A stretch of 64,000 nt of DNA from Marsupella aquatica (lineage: Eukaryota; Marchantiophyta): contig OZ316898.1 of the NCBI GenBank assembly GCA_973895155.1, positions 2,666,001 through 2,730,000 on the forward strand. The letters are read 5' to 3'. Positions 1 through 11,258 of the stretch are shown here, piece after piece. Positions within the stretch are counted from its first letter, which is position 1. The number at the start of each line of letters is the position of its first letter. A program made the translations under genes and the position numbers. Under the pieces are notes generated by a model that saw nothing but the letters and a program-made list of their open reading frames with translations, was not told the DNA's origin and made no database searches.

Positions 1-2877
1 TTCTTGGCTTTCCTGGGTGGCTTATACATGACATTATTCATACCTTGGTTGCGAGTCATGACTTTGGCACGAGTGTTTTGTGCTGGTGATCGAGAATTGG
101 CTACACTCTTCTTCAAAGAATCTGCATCCATATTTGACACTTCTGATTGTGTAGCAGGATTTCCCTGCGACATCATCTCAGTATCTGCCAACATTGTACT
201 TGCTTCAATTGAAGCATCTATAATCTTACTTGCATCCAATGTTGCTCCCAAGTTTCGACGTCGCTTCACCCTACTCCCACTTGGTTGAGAGTCTGTCAAC
301 TCTGCATCAACTACAATTCAGTGTCATGTCCAACATAAGTCAATCACTCATCACATGTGCTAAATGTACATGTCACCAACCACAAAGTTGTCACTATCTC
401 CTTACCATTATGAACAGCCTTCTTCCCCTTCTTTGCCATTGCCATATGCTCCATGTCTGCTTCTGTTGATCAATAAACACACCACAACATTCAGGTTGAA
501 TCTATTAACCACTGAATTGTTGCTCAACATTCATATAGAGGAATTTAAAGCATCAGCTTACCTGATACCTCCTTGGCTATGGTCACTGAGGCACTGAGCA
601 CATCTTCTTCATTATTGCTCTTTGAATCACCTGATACATCAATCATGATGTCACTTCAGATCCCAGTTCATCCAACCAGTTCTTACAGAAAAGATTACCT
701 CCAACCGGCTTAAGCTTCACAAAACTCCATGCACTTTTCAAATGTAATGTACTGGATCATAGCAGGTTACCTGTCTCAGCAACCTTCTTGCCCTTCTGCT
801 TACTGATTATAGGGTCCTTCTCTGCCTCCACTCTTCCTGCATTCAAACCATTCACTCAATTCATGAAAACTTACTTCTAACATTTGAACATAGGACACAA
901 TGAACAATGGGCCGGTGTCATTTCCATACCTGTGTCAGATTTGCCAATTCCCTTTTTTGTTAACAAGGGCACACTTTGTACAATGTTGCCCTCATTGTTT
1001 GGTTGGGAACCACCCAATTTTTCAATCACAAGCTTGAAATTAGATTCCACTGATGCAAGAAGGTTCGCTATAGATGCCTCCACAATATCCAAACGATCAG
1101 CCAATTTACTTTCCACTCGAGGGAGTCCACACTCTAATGACTTCAACCGTTCACACATCTCTGTGAGAGTTGTAACAGTTCCCTGTCATAACACAGCTTA
1201 CATATCTCAGATAACTGTCCCCAAGAACTGGTTGCTTACTTCCTACTACATTTCTTTCTGATGCTCAAGGCCAAATAGTCACAGAACATACAGAATTACA
1301 ACATAATCACCTGTTTGGAAGTTACACTTGTCACCTCACTCCTTTGTTTCATGAACTCCTCTCTCACTTCTTGTGCTGATGGTTCTTCACCTATCAATTT
1401 CTTCTGCAGTCCACATCAACATACATATGAATGAAACCAAGTGTTGATTGTCAATGAAAATGTAATAATGGTAGCAAGATGATAAGTTTGAGGCTTACTA
1501 TCAGGCATGTCACTGCCTTACCAATTGTTCTTTCACTGGAGCATAACTTCCTCTCCCAGCCTGTGAAAGGTGTTTCACTTTGCCTCGAGCATTTGACATC
1601 AGTTCACTCTTGCTCTGTCCAGCCTCCGACATGAACCATTTGATTAACCGTGTCCATTGATCCAGTTCCAATGATGGGGGTGGTGGCATTCTCCTGTTAG
1701 AACCATTGTCTATCCACATCCTTTTCAACCTATGCCTCTCTTGTTTCAAAATCCTCATTGCATAATCTGATATGCAATCTTCAACTGGGCCCTTACCATC
1801 ATTACCAACATACTCCCACCGTTCAAGAATGTCCTTGCAGATAGCAGCCCAATCAGCTTTGTTCTGACTCCTAAACTCTGTAATGCTCAAATCTAACCAA
1901 CGCAATACTTCTCCTCTTAGGTCAGAATGCCAACGGTTCTTACCATCACATGTGGGAGTTATCCAACCTTCGGAATTCACTTCTACTTTACCAAATTTGT
2001 TACTGTCTCCTACCTTGGTACTCCCTGAAGCGCTACTAGGTGTCCCTCCACGGCCTGGTGTCCCCCCACGGCCTGGGGTCCCTCCACGGCCTGATCTCCC
2101 CCCACGGCCTGGATTGCATTGTCCAAACCTCCCTGGAGTCCCTGCACATTTACAGGATCCATTTACAGTCACTTACATTAGGTAAGTATGAATCATAAAT
2201 CCCGCTGCCAAATATACAGTGGACTTCAGAGCAATTCTGCAATGACCAAGTTACCTCTCCCTTGGCGCATAGATGGTTCTGGACCACCTGTCCTATTGCT
2301 TTGTCTTGATGAATTAGGGGCGTTTCTCCCGCCTGTGAATGATTGCCTCCTATCTGAACGTGGATGGCCTTTGTTGTTTTCGTGATTGTCCCAATCAGAG
2401 TCTGCATACCAACAGGTACATGCCACACTCATGGACCTGTAAGATAAACTCTTTGCCCTAGCTACACATAAGATAAGTGCATATTGAGCTAAATCTCTAC
2501 TACCATCACAAAATCACTAGCACAAGGCACTTACTTGTCCAATCATCCTCCTCACCTTTCCATTGCCCTCTGTACCCGTCTCTACCACGCTCTGGGTGTT
2601 CATATTCATCCCATCCATCTTCTGCTCCATCATAGTCATCATCATAATTATCAGGCGTCCCTTGCCAATAACTCTGGCTCCTTCTAGGGTATGGATTATG
2701 TGATTTCTCTCTAGCTACCCACCTACCTGGGACTTGATGAGGGCCCTGTGCATCTTGCACAGGTGCATTTTTCTGTGAGCCCCCTGCATCTAGGTCTCCA
2801 TCCATATCCAATCTTTCCTCTTCACCCCACTCTCCAAGCCCCATGTCTGTCTCCATGTCATCACCCTCTTCCCCCAT
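1..2877 (-). CDS. TNP1-like transposon DNA-binding protein, multi-exon, cut by window edge
   Basis: Exon-sized readings on the minus strand parallel the TNP1-like gene at 30228-33934. An acidic, Tyr/Asp-rich first exon (about 2877-2535) ends at a GTAAGT donor. A small exon (about 2411-2260) follows. Next is a Gly/Arg/Pro repeat (GRGGTP units) leading into the conserved domain (about 2172-1510) with W-H-S-D-L, EVLRWLDLS, W-Y-G-style aromatics and KQERHR, the plant En/Spm Transposase_24-like pattern. A coiled-coil exon follows (about 1158-900). Near 300-1 a basic stretch contains YKPPRK, which lines up with SYKPPRT of the other copy. The C-terminal domain lies outside the window. Exon limits are by eye. 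The expected role is binding the element's subterminal motifs. Confidence 0.72.
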
Positions 2878-3054
2878 AGCTTCTGCACAGCACCCACAAC
2901 CAAACAGGGAGAATCAGCACACTAAATTCAAAGTATCAATCAATTTCATGCATATCCAACTATCCTAAACATCATTCCAGGCAGCAATTCCCGTTCTGTG
3001 ACTCTGTGCAGGTAGTCATCCTCAACCTCATACTTGCCAATCGCCAGCTGTTGC

Positions 3055-6000
3055 CTATTGCAAATCATCAACCTCATCATATTCCATTTGCCCAGGTTCA
3101 TCATATGTCTCTCTCAATGTTAAGGGGATGTAGTCAGTCCCTGCCCGAGTTGGAAGTACAGTCTCATGACTAGGATGCTCGAATGCAGCATGGTCATCCA
3201 AACTGAACTCTACTTTACTTCCATCCATCCGCCTGTTCTGTGCTTGGCTATGGCATACCACCCTCCAGCCATGTGACTCCTCCACATCTGCAAAGAAAGC
3301 CTGTTCAACTTGGCTAGGGAAAACAAAAGGCTCAGACCATTCTGGTACTCTGGACCTAAAATTGGCCAACAAGAACCCATCATGATCACGCTTCATGGTG
3401 GCCCTTGGTCTCTGCCACTCTGATTTCACCCATGATCCCTTCATCAATATCACTGGGACACTTGTGTTACCATAATTCAACACCCAAATGTCGGTCAACT
3501 CCCCCACGTAACCCATCTTCATCCACCCCCTCTGTTCTTCAGAGGTTCTCTGCTCAAACACAGAAATCAAACCACAATCATATGATACACAATGGTCACC
3601 CTGCTCATCCCTCACTCGATAATGATTTCCATAAGCTCTCATCCGTTTGTAGGTCAGAATAGACAATCGTGGTGGCACAGATAGAAGATACAAATCCTTC
3701 TCCATATCTGGGTGATGTCTACTCTGCTCTCGAATTGTCACCCGAATCCACTGCTCGAACTGTGGGAAGGGATCCTGCTGCCCAGAGTGTGCAGCTTTTT
3801 GCATATCATATTCCCTGCAATATGAGGTACAGGCATAGTTAGGTCTAAACAACACATGACAACCTAAGATCACCCTTGGAACAGACAAGAAGCATCACAA
3901 CAAAGGCAAGTCAATTCAATCACTCACTTCCACCATGGTTGCATAGGCTCTGTGTTTGCCAGCACATATGAATGAGCCTTGTCTCGAATCGCAACAGGCA
4001 GCTGAACAGCACGTCCCACACCTTCAACAACCTCGCCACTCACTCCATCATCTTCACCAGATTTCCAAACTCTTGTCATAGCTTCACCAGACCTAGCCAT
4101 GTACTCTGTTAGGAATCCCAACGTCTCATCCTTAATGTACCCCAATGCCATGGAAGCCTCTGGCCTGTAGTATGTTCTCACATGACCTTTCAACAACTTC
4201 ATGTATCGCTCCATAGGGTACATCCATCTGGTACTGACTGGCCCATACTGCCCTAGCTCTTCTACCACATGGATTAGGAGATGAGTCATAACATCAAAGA
4301 AAGCAGGGGGGAAGTATATCTTCAAGTCACAGAGGACATAAGCAGCATCCTGCTTCAACTGCTCCAATCCTTGGGGATCCCACACTTTCACACATATACG
4401 GCGAAATACATTGCACAGTCGAAGAATGACATTACGGACTGGTTTCTTCATGAGACCTCTGAGGCATAGGGGCAGAATGTGCTGCATCAACACATGGTAG
4501 TCATGTGTTTTCATACTGCCAAGTTTATTCTTTGTAATATGCTTCTTGAAGGCACCAGCATAGCCAGAGGGCACTTTCAGACAGCTCAATCTATACAAGA
4601 ATGTCTTCCATTCATCCTGTGTGCACACATAGGGAGCTTGGAACTTGAGAAGTACATTGGGATTGCTTGCATGGGGCTTCAACCAAAGGTGAGGGCGAAT
4701 CCCCTTCTGTTGCATATCAGCTCGAACTGCTCCTGTATCTTTCTCACCCGACAAGAACTTCAGCAAGCTCTCACAAATATTTTTCTCAATGTGCATGACG
4801 TCCACATTGTGTTTGCTGGGCTCGAATTCCTGCACTCCACAAAGCAAAGAATTCAACAACAGAAACACTAATTAACCACATAGGAGGATTGTAACCAACA
4901 TCAATCCACCATTGCTCCAATCTAAAATTGCAATCATACAGGGGCTGGAGGCTAAGTACATTACCCTCCAGTACTCCAACTCCAAGTCCATCAAGGTCTG
5001 TCTTTTCACACCGTGTTTCACCACTGGATCCTCAGGTTCTCGATCAGTGGCACTTCTCTTGTCCCAATCAGCCTTCCTGGCTGCCCACCTCAGGACTTGC
5101 TCTCTGGTGACCCTCTGTGGTGGGCCACGAAGCTCTGTTTTGTTGTTGAAGTGTGCAATTTGAGACTGTGTGTGCCTGTAAGGATGATCAACAGGCAGAT
5201 ACCTTCTATGCCCCTGAAATTTCATACTATGCAGGGCATGCGACCACTCACTTGTCACATTTTTCCCACATGGTGTGCACCCCACATAGCCCTTTGTCAC
5301 TCGTCCAGATATTATGCCATAGCCTGGGTAATCTGCTATATCCAGCAAACAAATTGCATGCAGTCTAAAGGGGCTGGGTCGAAGAAGCCCCTTCAAAACA
5401 TCATGGGTTAACACCCCTTCTATCCACAAAGTCTTCCACTCTTCCACTACTAGAGCCAACATGATATCTATGAATTGCTCGGTCACAGAAGCTGGTCCAG
5501 GGATTAACAGCACCATCATGACAAAAAACCTCTTTGTAGTCATCCATGGGGGAAGGTTGTAATTTAGCAGCGTAACCGGCCAACATGAATAACGGTTGTT
5601 TTTGTCTCCAAATGGGTTTACTCCATCCAGTGATAGACCAAATCTAAAGTTCCGCTTCTCTGCAGCAAATTGTGGCCACCTCTCATCAACAAATTTCCAA
5701 TGGTTGGAATCTCCAATGTGACGCTGCAGGCCATCACTGCTCTTGTTATCAGGAGTCCATGTCATCAGCTTGGAAATGGCAGGGCATCTAAACAGACGTT
5801 GTAGTCTAGGAATGAGAGGAAAATGACGAAGAACCTTGGCAGGGTGTGTACATTTCCCTACATTCTTGTACCTGTGCTTACCACAATGAGGGCATGTCAA
5901 TTTATCTGCATGCTCTTTGCGAAAGAGAACACACCCATCAGGGCATGCGTCAATAGACACATAGTTCAGCCCAAGGTTAGACATCAATTTCCTAGCCTCG

Positions 6001-6755
6001 TACATATTTTTTGGAATTGAATTACCATCTGGTAACACATTTCGGCGCAGGAAGGTCAACAACTCTGTCACAAATATATTGGGAACATTGTGATTGCCAC
6101 AGATGTTCAACAACAACACGACAAAACCCAGCTTGGAGCAGTTCGACCCCTTGTAGATAGGAATGCAAGCTTCTTTGATGTGTTTTGGGCCCCCAAACAC
6201 CCACTCCCTCTCTGCTGCACCTTCCCCAATGTCAAAGTCAGGTTCAGCTTGGCCGTCGCCAATGTGTGGCTGCGGTTCATTGTCCTCTTCTGATTCCACT
6301 ATGTCGTAAAAAGCATCAAGGTCTTCAAAAATCTCTTGAACCATTCTTGGGACATCCATCCCACCGTCCTCAGTGACTGCCTCTCCATCTCCATCTTGGT
6401 CATCCACGTTCTCATGTTGGACCCCAGGACCATCCTCTGCACAGTCTATGTCCTGCTCTACGTAGTTTCTACGCCTAGCTGTATTAGAATCCACAAAGTC
6501 AGCTCTCCACTCTTCATCAGAGGAGTCTTCTTCTGCTGGTACATTCCAAACCCTCCACCGAGGGTGCCTTTCATGCCGCAGCAGGTGAAGGTGCACAGTG
6601 TTCAAACTCAACGACTTGAATCCTTGGCACTGTGTGCATGGGCATCTCATCCTCCTACTCCTACCTTGGGCGGCCCGGGCTTGTTCACGCATCCACAATT
6701 TAGAATCATGATGCCTAATCCTAAATGGGTTGTGAAGAGGCAACCTTGGAGCCAT
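3055..6755 (-). CDS. TNP2-type CACTA transposase, intact
   Basis: Three exons (6755-4965, 4829-3928, 3814-3055) with GT-AG introns of 135 and 113 bp join in phase to about 1150 residues without a stop. The ATG at 6755 is the first in frame. Domains in order: an N-terminal transposase-associated zinc-like segment (MRCPCTQCQG); an acidic linker; the TNP2 catalytic-type domain (LPDGN, GLNYVSIDACPDGC, CPHCGKHRYK, VLRHFPLIPRLQRLF, GLSLDGVNPFG, SCWPVTLLNYNLPPWM, LIPGP); a DUF4218-like domain across exon 2 (NVDVMHIEKN, KTHDYH, WMYPMERYMKLLKGHVR); and a DUF4216-like domain in exon 3 (DCGLISVFEQ, LMKGSWV, PFVFPSQVEQAFF). It would cut and join the element ends in the nucleus. It is the only one of the three TNP2 genes here that I find unbroken. 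Confidence 0.9.
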
Positions 6756-7081
6756 CACTATACACACGCACTCAGCACCCTGTCATTTTATTATGCAAGT
6801 GAAAAATACACTTCCTGTTAAGGATTTCACCCCCGACTGTACTTGCCAAAATACGTAACGTTCCAAAAAAACAAAAAAACAAAAAATATAGGTGCCTAAG
6901 TCATGTACCTATTCTCAAGTGAATGAGACAAAATTCCTAAATGTTTGAGGGTGTCAACTCCTCCGCTGTCCTCACATGTACTGCCTCTGGACGTATATCC
7001 ATGACCATATCAGAGTCCAATCATGTATAGTCATAGACACAGGTGCCAGGTGCGAGACCGGTGTGAGATGTCCTCATCTTA

Positions 7082-7615
7082 CTACCACATCAAATACAGA
7101 TACCAATCCTGTTGTCGATGCCACTCAGCCCTGAGGTACTCAGGCATGTACATTAAGTCATCAAGGTCTAAACCCTGCTCATGCCATGGTGGTCTTCGAT
7201 CCGTGCCTACAAGCAGTGGCAGCAGTGCCCTCCATGGTGCACATGTTGCTACCAAGTCCCTCCACTGGGTACTAATTAGTCTATATTTGCAGATATCTTG
7301 TGCGCCAGACACCACAAGAACCCTCGGCCAGACATGTGCAAGAACTATATCATCTGCCAAATCAGGCAACAAGGAACCACCTACAACATCGTGCTTGTCT
7401 AACTCATCTGCTGAAAAGTAAATGTCCTCTTCCGACTGTGCATCCTCATTCACCACAACATTCACAACACATCCAAGGTCTGCCGGCATTATCTCGGATG
7501 GAGCTACACTCTGTCTGGTTACCAATCCACACAAGTAAGCCCAAGCAGTAGCCATGCACGATGCAACCCGTAGGAGGACCCTACATAGGGCCTGACGGTC
7601 TGGAAGAGGCAGCAT
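7082..7615 (-). CDS. F-box-like protein, CACTA cargo
   Basis: An ORF of about 177 residues from the first ATG at 7615; the frame is open slightly further upstream, so an earlier exon is possible. The C-terminal half reads like an F-box: LPDLADDIVLAHVWPRV, then DICKYRLIS, QWRDLV and PWRALLPLL, matching the LPD-(E/D)-IL ... R.VSK.WR.L spacing of the family. F-box proteins bring substrates to SCF ubiquitin ligases through Skp1. No Kelch, LRR or other substrate domain is visible; the tail is short and rich in Trp/Tyr/Asp. The gene lies between the BRCT gene and the transposase, all on one strand. The second CACTA element has no counterpart at this position. The F-box call is from pattern only and could be wrong. 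Confidence 0.5.
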   Translation of the reverse strand: MLPLPDRQALCRVLLRVASCMATAWAYLCGLVTRQSVAPSEIMPADLGCVVNVVVNEDAQSEEDIYFSADELDKHDVVGGSLLPDLADDIVLAHVWPRVLVVSGAQDICKYRLISTQWRDLVATCAPWRALLPLLVGTDRRPPWHEQGLDLDDLMYMPEYLRAEWHRQQDWYLYLMW

Positions 7616-7791
7616 ACCCACCAAAGTCTTCAGCCAAACAGAGCCCAGCAAGTAGATTCACAGTCACACCCCACGCAGCAGGAAACAACAATCACTTCAA
7701 CTGCGACCAACCATGACAAGATGAGTTAGTTCAAGGATCACATTTATTACAAAATTGTGATTTATACAAAAATATGAGGGACTCCTACTCC

Positions 7792-8178
7792 TCACTCTCT
7801 CCCACCTTTGCTAAGCATACATCTCCGCTGAATCTTGGAGGGCCAGGCCTCAAAAATATCAAAGTCCCAAGCATTCTGTCGCTTCCCTCTAGCTGCTGAT
7901 TCCAGAAGCCAATCAGGGGAAAGCACCCAAAGATTGTTGTTCATGACAAAATCACGCACTGTTGTCTTAAAGAATTTTCTGCATATTTTCATGTATGACA
8001 GACCTACAACATGAGTGGAGGTTTCTGTTAGACTCTCCTCCACTGTCCCACCTAGCTCAACAACTATAGACTTGTACAATCTGCACTTAGTCTCCCCAAT
8101 TCCTTCTTCTGCAAATACCACACTGAACCCCTGGGCCCTCAGCGTTACTAATGCAGGGAGGACGTGCGAACAACGCAA
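7792..8178 (-). CDS. Single BRCT-domain gene, 5'-truncated CACTA cargo
   Basis: About 128 residues covering one BRCT domain: VVFAEEGIGETKC, YKS, LGGTVEESLTE, STHVVGLSY, then WVLSPDWLLES with the conserved tryptophan, ending GKRQNAWDFDIFEAWP. The second BRCT of the gene at 25038-25910 has the same landmarks (GIGEVKC, YKS, LGGTVEENITE, TTHVITKSY, YAWLVES, GKRQN, FEAWP), so they are homologous cargo. There is no ATG at the start; the reading enters from upstream at TTG. The first BRCT and N-terminus of the longer copy are absent, either lost or in an exon I could not find. A BRCT domain of this type, close to that of DNA polymerase lambda, mediates protein contacts in DNA repair. Stop at 7792. 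Confidence 0.7.
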   Translation of the reverse strand: MRCSHVLPALVTLRAQGFSVVFAEEGIGETKCRLYKSIVVELGGTVEESLTETSTHVVGLSYMKICRKFFKTTVRDFVMNNNLWVLSPDWLLESAARGKRQNAWDFDIFEAWPSKIQRRCMLSKGGRE

Positions 8179-9446
8179 GGGTATTTTTAATGTAATGCAA
8201 ACTAATTTTTATAATATTTTTTAAAGTAGGCAACATCCATGTATATACATTTATCACAATATTAGTAATAAGGCTCTTATCAAATACATGTCACATTAAT
8301 CTTATGCAAGGGTACCTAAAATGCCAAGGACACGTGTCACTATATGGTTGGCACACATGTCATCACTTCATTGGCACACATGTCCATATAGTAAATCAGA
8401 CATTTAATTATTTATCCTCTTAAGGCAAGTTTGGTTTCATGGGCTTGCATGGTAGACTTGTTTACCTGCATGTGTTAAGTTGGGAGTTAAGTAAATGTTG
8501 GACCAAGATTTTGGGGCCCAACTCGTTTGGGGTTCTGGGATTGATGGGGACCCATGAATCAATCCCACATAGACAAACAAGATTACTTTTGAATTCCCTC
8601 GAATCAAATGGCCAGGTATGAGGCCATGTGTGTTTGTGTGTGGGGTGGTGTACTCCCTTGATCATTGGGTTGGGGGGGTACCCGGTGCTCACAGTTGTTT
8701 GATTGCAGAGATGGCAGGAAAATTACCCACCATGTCTAAGTAACAATTTCAGCCAAAGGAGATTTGATGGTATTACTCTCCACAATTTTCAGTAGTCATT
8801 TTTTGTATTATTAGTACTTTGTGTCTAGAATATATATGATTAATGTGTGGTTTGACGTGTCAGGTCGCATGAAAGAAGTTGCCAAAAACTCTACTTATCA
8901 TTTGGTGTTAATGGTTGATGTCATACCATTCTTAGTCAAGATAGAATAATTTAGCAATTGGAGTTTACATAAGTAGTATATATGCAATTATTCCTCCAAG
9001 AATATAGCATAGCATAATAATGCCTTTATACTAGTTCAGTTTATCTCTATGAGGTCTACAAGTTGCATGAGTTATAGTCATATACTCTAGAAGAACTATA
9101 AATCTTTAGTACTAATTTTGTTATGATCTATATAAAATATGTACCGTGAACATCAGCGTAACATAATATTCCCCTATGCAAAATAGAATCTTTTATGTTT
9201 CAGTATGATATTTACAATTTTTAAAAATTCAAGGGTTTTTTTAATTCCTTGAAAAACTCTGTTATAATTTACAAAAGGATAAATTTTTATAGGAAAAAAT
9301 AATGTTTTTACATTAACAAGGGATTTTTTTTTGTGAACAAAAATATTAAGAAGGGGTACACGGGGGGTGTCTGTTCTCAGGGGGGTTCACTTAATATAGT
9401 AAGAGTGAGGGCCCAGGGGACCGTGGCCGCCCCGGGCCCGTTACCA
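8179..9446. other. Non-coding, AT-rich spacer
   Basis: No credible coding sequence on either strand. A short repeated unit (GGCACACATGTC) occurs twice near 8350-8385, and GCAAGGGTA occurs near 8176 and 8304. From about 8800 the sequence becomes strongly AT-rich. It probably includes the boundary between the truncated CACTA element and the GC-rich unit that follows, but I could not place that junction. Confidence 0.4.
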
Positions 9447-11258
9447 ATGGCAGTGGCACTACCCAGGCCCGATCGGGAGGATGGGGAAGTATCACCTTCC
9501 CCGAGCCAATCACGGGGAAAGAAGAGGAAAGAATCCGCCACTGCATCCGGGTTACCGTTGGCCACGGTAGCCGTAGCCAAGGTGACGATGCACCGCATGG
9601 GGGAAAACGTTCACAGCAACATCCTCCATCCTAAGCATGCGGTGTACCTGAAGACTCAGGGATTTGAGCACCTCACCTCTCTCCCCTGGAACACTTGCAG
9701 GTACTACGGGGAGGACATGACAGAATTCGTCAAGAATTATGATGACGTATGTCAACAGACTCGGCTGCGGGGAAGGAATATGTCCCTCATAGAAGAACGG
9801 CTCAAGATGATCTTCGGGTTACCCGAAGGTGACCATCGAGTCGAATCACGGGCTCCCGGGGGCAAGGGAGCCAAGTACCAATCTTCAAGTTTTCCCTCAG
9901 AGGGAGCAGTAGACAACGGGTTCGTGATGAGGACCTGCCTCATGCCCGAGATAGCTGAGCGGCTGGAGTTCCAAAGGTACGCTCTCCACATGATGGAACC
10001 CCGGGAGGAGATCTCCGCCGCCCAGGTTATCCAGGTCGAGAACTATCGACCTAGGAAATGGGCGTCGTACTTCGCTAAGAAATTCCATGAAGAAATGGAG
10101 CGGCGAAGGAAGACGCTGTACATTGGCGGGAAGGCGTATTTCGCTAGCCACATCAAAATCATTCTTGAGTGGTACGCCCGGTTTGATCGACAAACCCTTC
10201 CCCGCATCAACGTTACAAAGCTGGTCCCAGCTAGGTGGGTTTTTCCGGCATTGGAGAGACGGCCCCAACCCGAGGCCCGAAGTCCAGCGGACATGCCAGC
10301 TTCACCCACCCCACCTCCACAAATAGTTGTAATCGTAACTGAGGAGGCGCCGGATGGGTCAGTTGTCGCAACCGTTGATGCGACCCAACTAGCCCGGCTA
10401 AGTACAGAAGTTGTTACGGTAGAGGTCTTACCCGAGCCCAGGTCTCCCAAGGACCCACCGGTGGCAATTCCGGAGAACCGGATATTGCTACAGGAGAACA
10501 CTCCAGCCCCTTCCAACGTTATGTCCCCAGGGCTGGACGTCACTGCCCCGGCCCCCGCGCGTGTTGACGTCTGCCCGTGCCCAAATCCGGACAGGCGCAA
10601 CTTGGACCACCCGGAACTCTTCGTACAGGGTACGTTTCTGAATGGGCTTCTGGGAGATTTCTCTCATCAAATTGCCCGGGATACCGGGGAGTTCATGGCC
10701 CGGAAGGTAGCCTGTTTCTTCAATCAGGAGTTGGTTGCCGCAGTAAAGGCAGGTCGGGCCCAATCGGAGGCCCTTCAGAGGATAGAGCGGTACCGGGTGG
10801 AGTCCGTGTACCTAAAGAATGAAGTGGCGGCTCAAGAGGCTGAGCTTTTGCAACTACGACCCAAGGTTGCAGTCGCCGATGAGTTGTTAGCAAAGGCGCA
10901 CGCTCTTACCGCCCTAGCCGAACAGGCCAAAGCTGGGAACGAGGCCGAGATTACACGACTCCGGAACCAGATTGAAAATTTGAAGAAACAAGCTGTCACC
11001 TGGCAGAAAGACCTGGAGGAGGCCGAGGAGCGAGCTCAGCGGGACACGACGGAGATAGCCACGCTGCAGGCCGAGATGGCGCGGCTCCAAACCGAGGCCG
11101 AGAAGCAGGACCAGCTGGCGGGTAAATTGACGAGCGACGCCCAGCAGCTGGAGGAGGCATGTCAGGAGGTAGCAGAGGAGATGGACGCGGCGAGGCGAGA
11201 GAACGAATCTCTGCTGGACCAGGTCCAGCTCCTCAAAGCGGACAATGACAGGCTTTGA
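9447..11258 (+). CDS. Coiled-coil ORF of probable retroelement origin
   Basis: One uninterrupted ORF of about 604 residues from the ATG at 9447; the frame is open from 9333 without a better start. The first 60 residues are basic and Ser/Pro-rich with a KKRK nuclear-type cluster. Residues about 60-270 form a folded-looking segment (LTSLPWNTCRYYGEDMTEF, LKMIFGLPEGD, YFASHIKIILEWYARFD). A long Pro/Thr/Val-rich linker follows. The last 180 or so residues are an almost pure heptad coiled coil rich in Glu, Gln, Leu and Lys (for example LEEAEERAQRDTTEIATLQ). I do not recognise the family. The build (compact N-domain, disordered linker, coiled coil, high local GC, no introns) fits gag-like or plant-mobile-type TE proteins. 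It lies between two CACTA elements and could also be an isolated host-like gene. Confidence 0.55.
   Translation: MAVALPRPDREDGEVSPSPSQSRGKKRKESATASGLPLATVAVAKVTMHRMGENVHSNILHPKHAVYLKTQGFEHLTSLPWNTCRYYGEDMTEFVKNYDDVCQQTRLRGRNMSLIEERLKMIFGLPEGDHRVESRAPGGKGAKYQSSSFPSEGAVDNGFVMRTCLMPEIAERLEFQRYALHMMEPREEISAAQVIQVENYRPRKWASYFAKKFHEEMERRRKTLYIGGKAYFASHIKIILEWYARFDRQTLPRINVTKLVPARWVFPALERRPQPEARSPADMPASPTPPPQIVVIVTEEAPDGSVVATVDATQLARLSTEVVTVEVLPEPRSPKDPPVAIPENRILLQENTPAPSNVMSPGLDVTAPAPARVDVCPCPNPDRRNLDHPELFVQGTFLNGLLGDFSHQIARDTGEFMARKVACFFNQELVAAVKAGRAQSEALQRIERYRVESVYLKNEVAAQEAELLQLRPKVAVADELLAKAHALTALAEQAKAGNEAEITRLRNQIENLKKQAVTWQKDLEEAEERAQRDTTEIATLQAEMARLQTEAEKQDQLAGKLTSDAQQLEEACQEVAEEMDAARRENESLLDQVQLLKADNDRL

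Larger units (their letters stand above)
1..8178 (-). mobile_element. CACTA (En/Spm) element 1, partial, with cargo genes
   Basis: Read on the minus strand the order is truncated BRCT gene, F-box-like gene, TNP2 transposase, then TNP1-like gene. This is the same order and strand relation as in the complete element at 16570-34789, so the two belong to one clade. The 3' end lies beyond the left edge of the window, because the TNP1 reading is still open at base 1. The 5' end was not found. Homology stops near 8178 inside the BRCT gene, and no CTAGTG-type end with a matching duplication could be assigned. The right limit given is therefore the limit of recognisable coding homology, not a mapped terminus. 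Confidence 0.8.

Noticed and set aside
9897-10600. Several long minus-strand ORFs under the coiled-coil gene
   Set aside because: They overlap fully with the plus-strand ORF and exist because of its high GC; no motif.
10620-11258. Coiled coil as part of a myosin or intermediate-filament-like host gene
   Set aside because: No motor or rod signature; heptads alone are not diagnostic, and the genomic setting is a transposon cluster.
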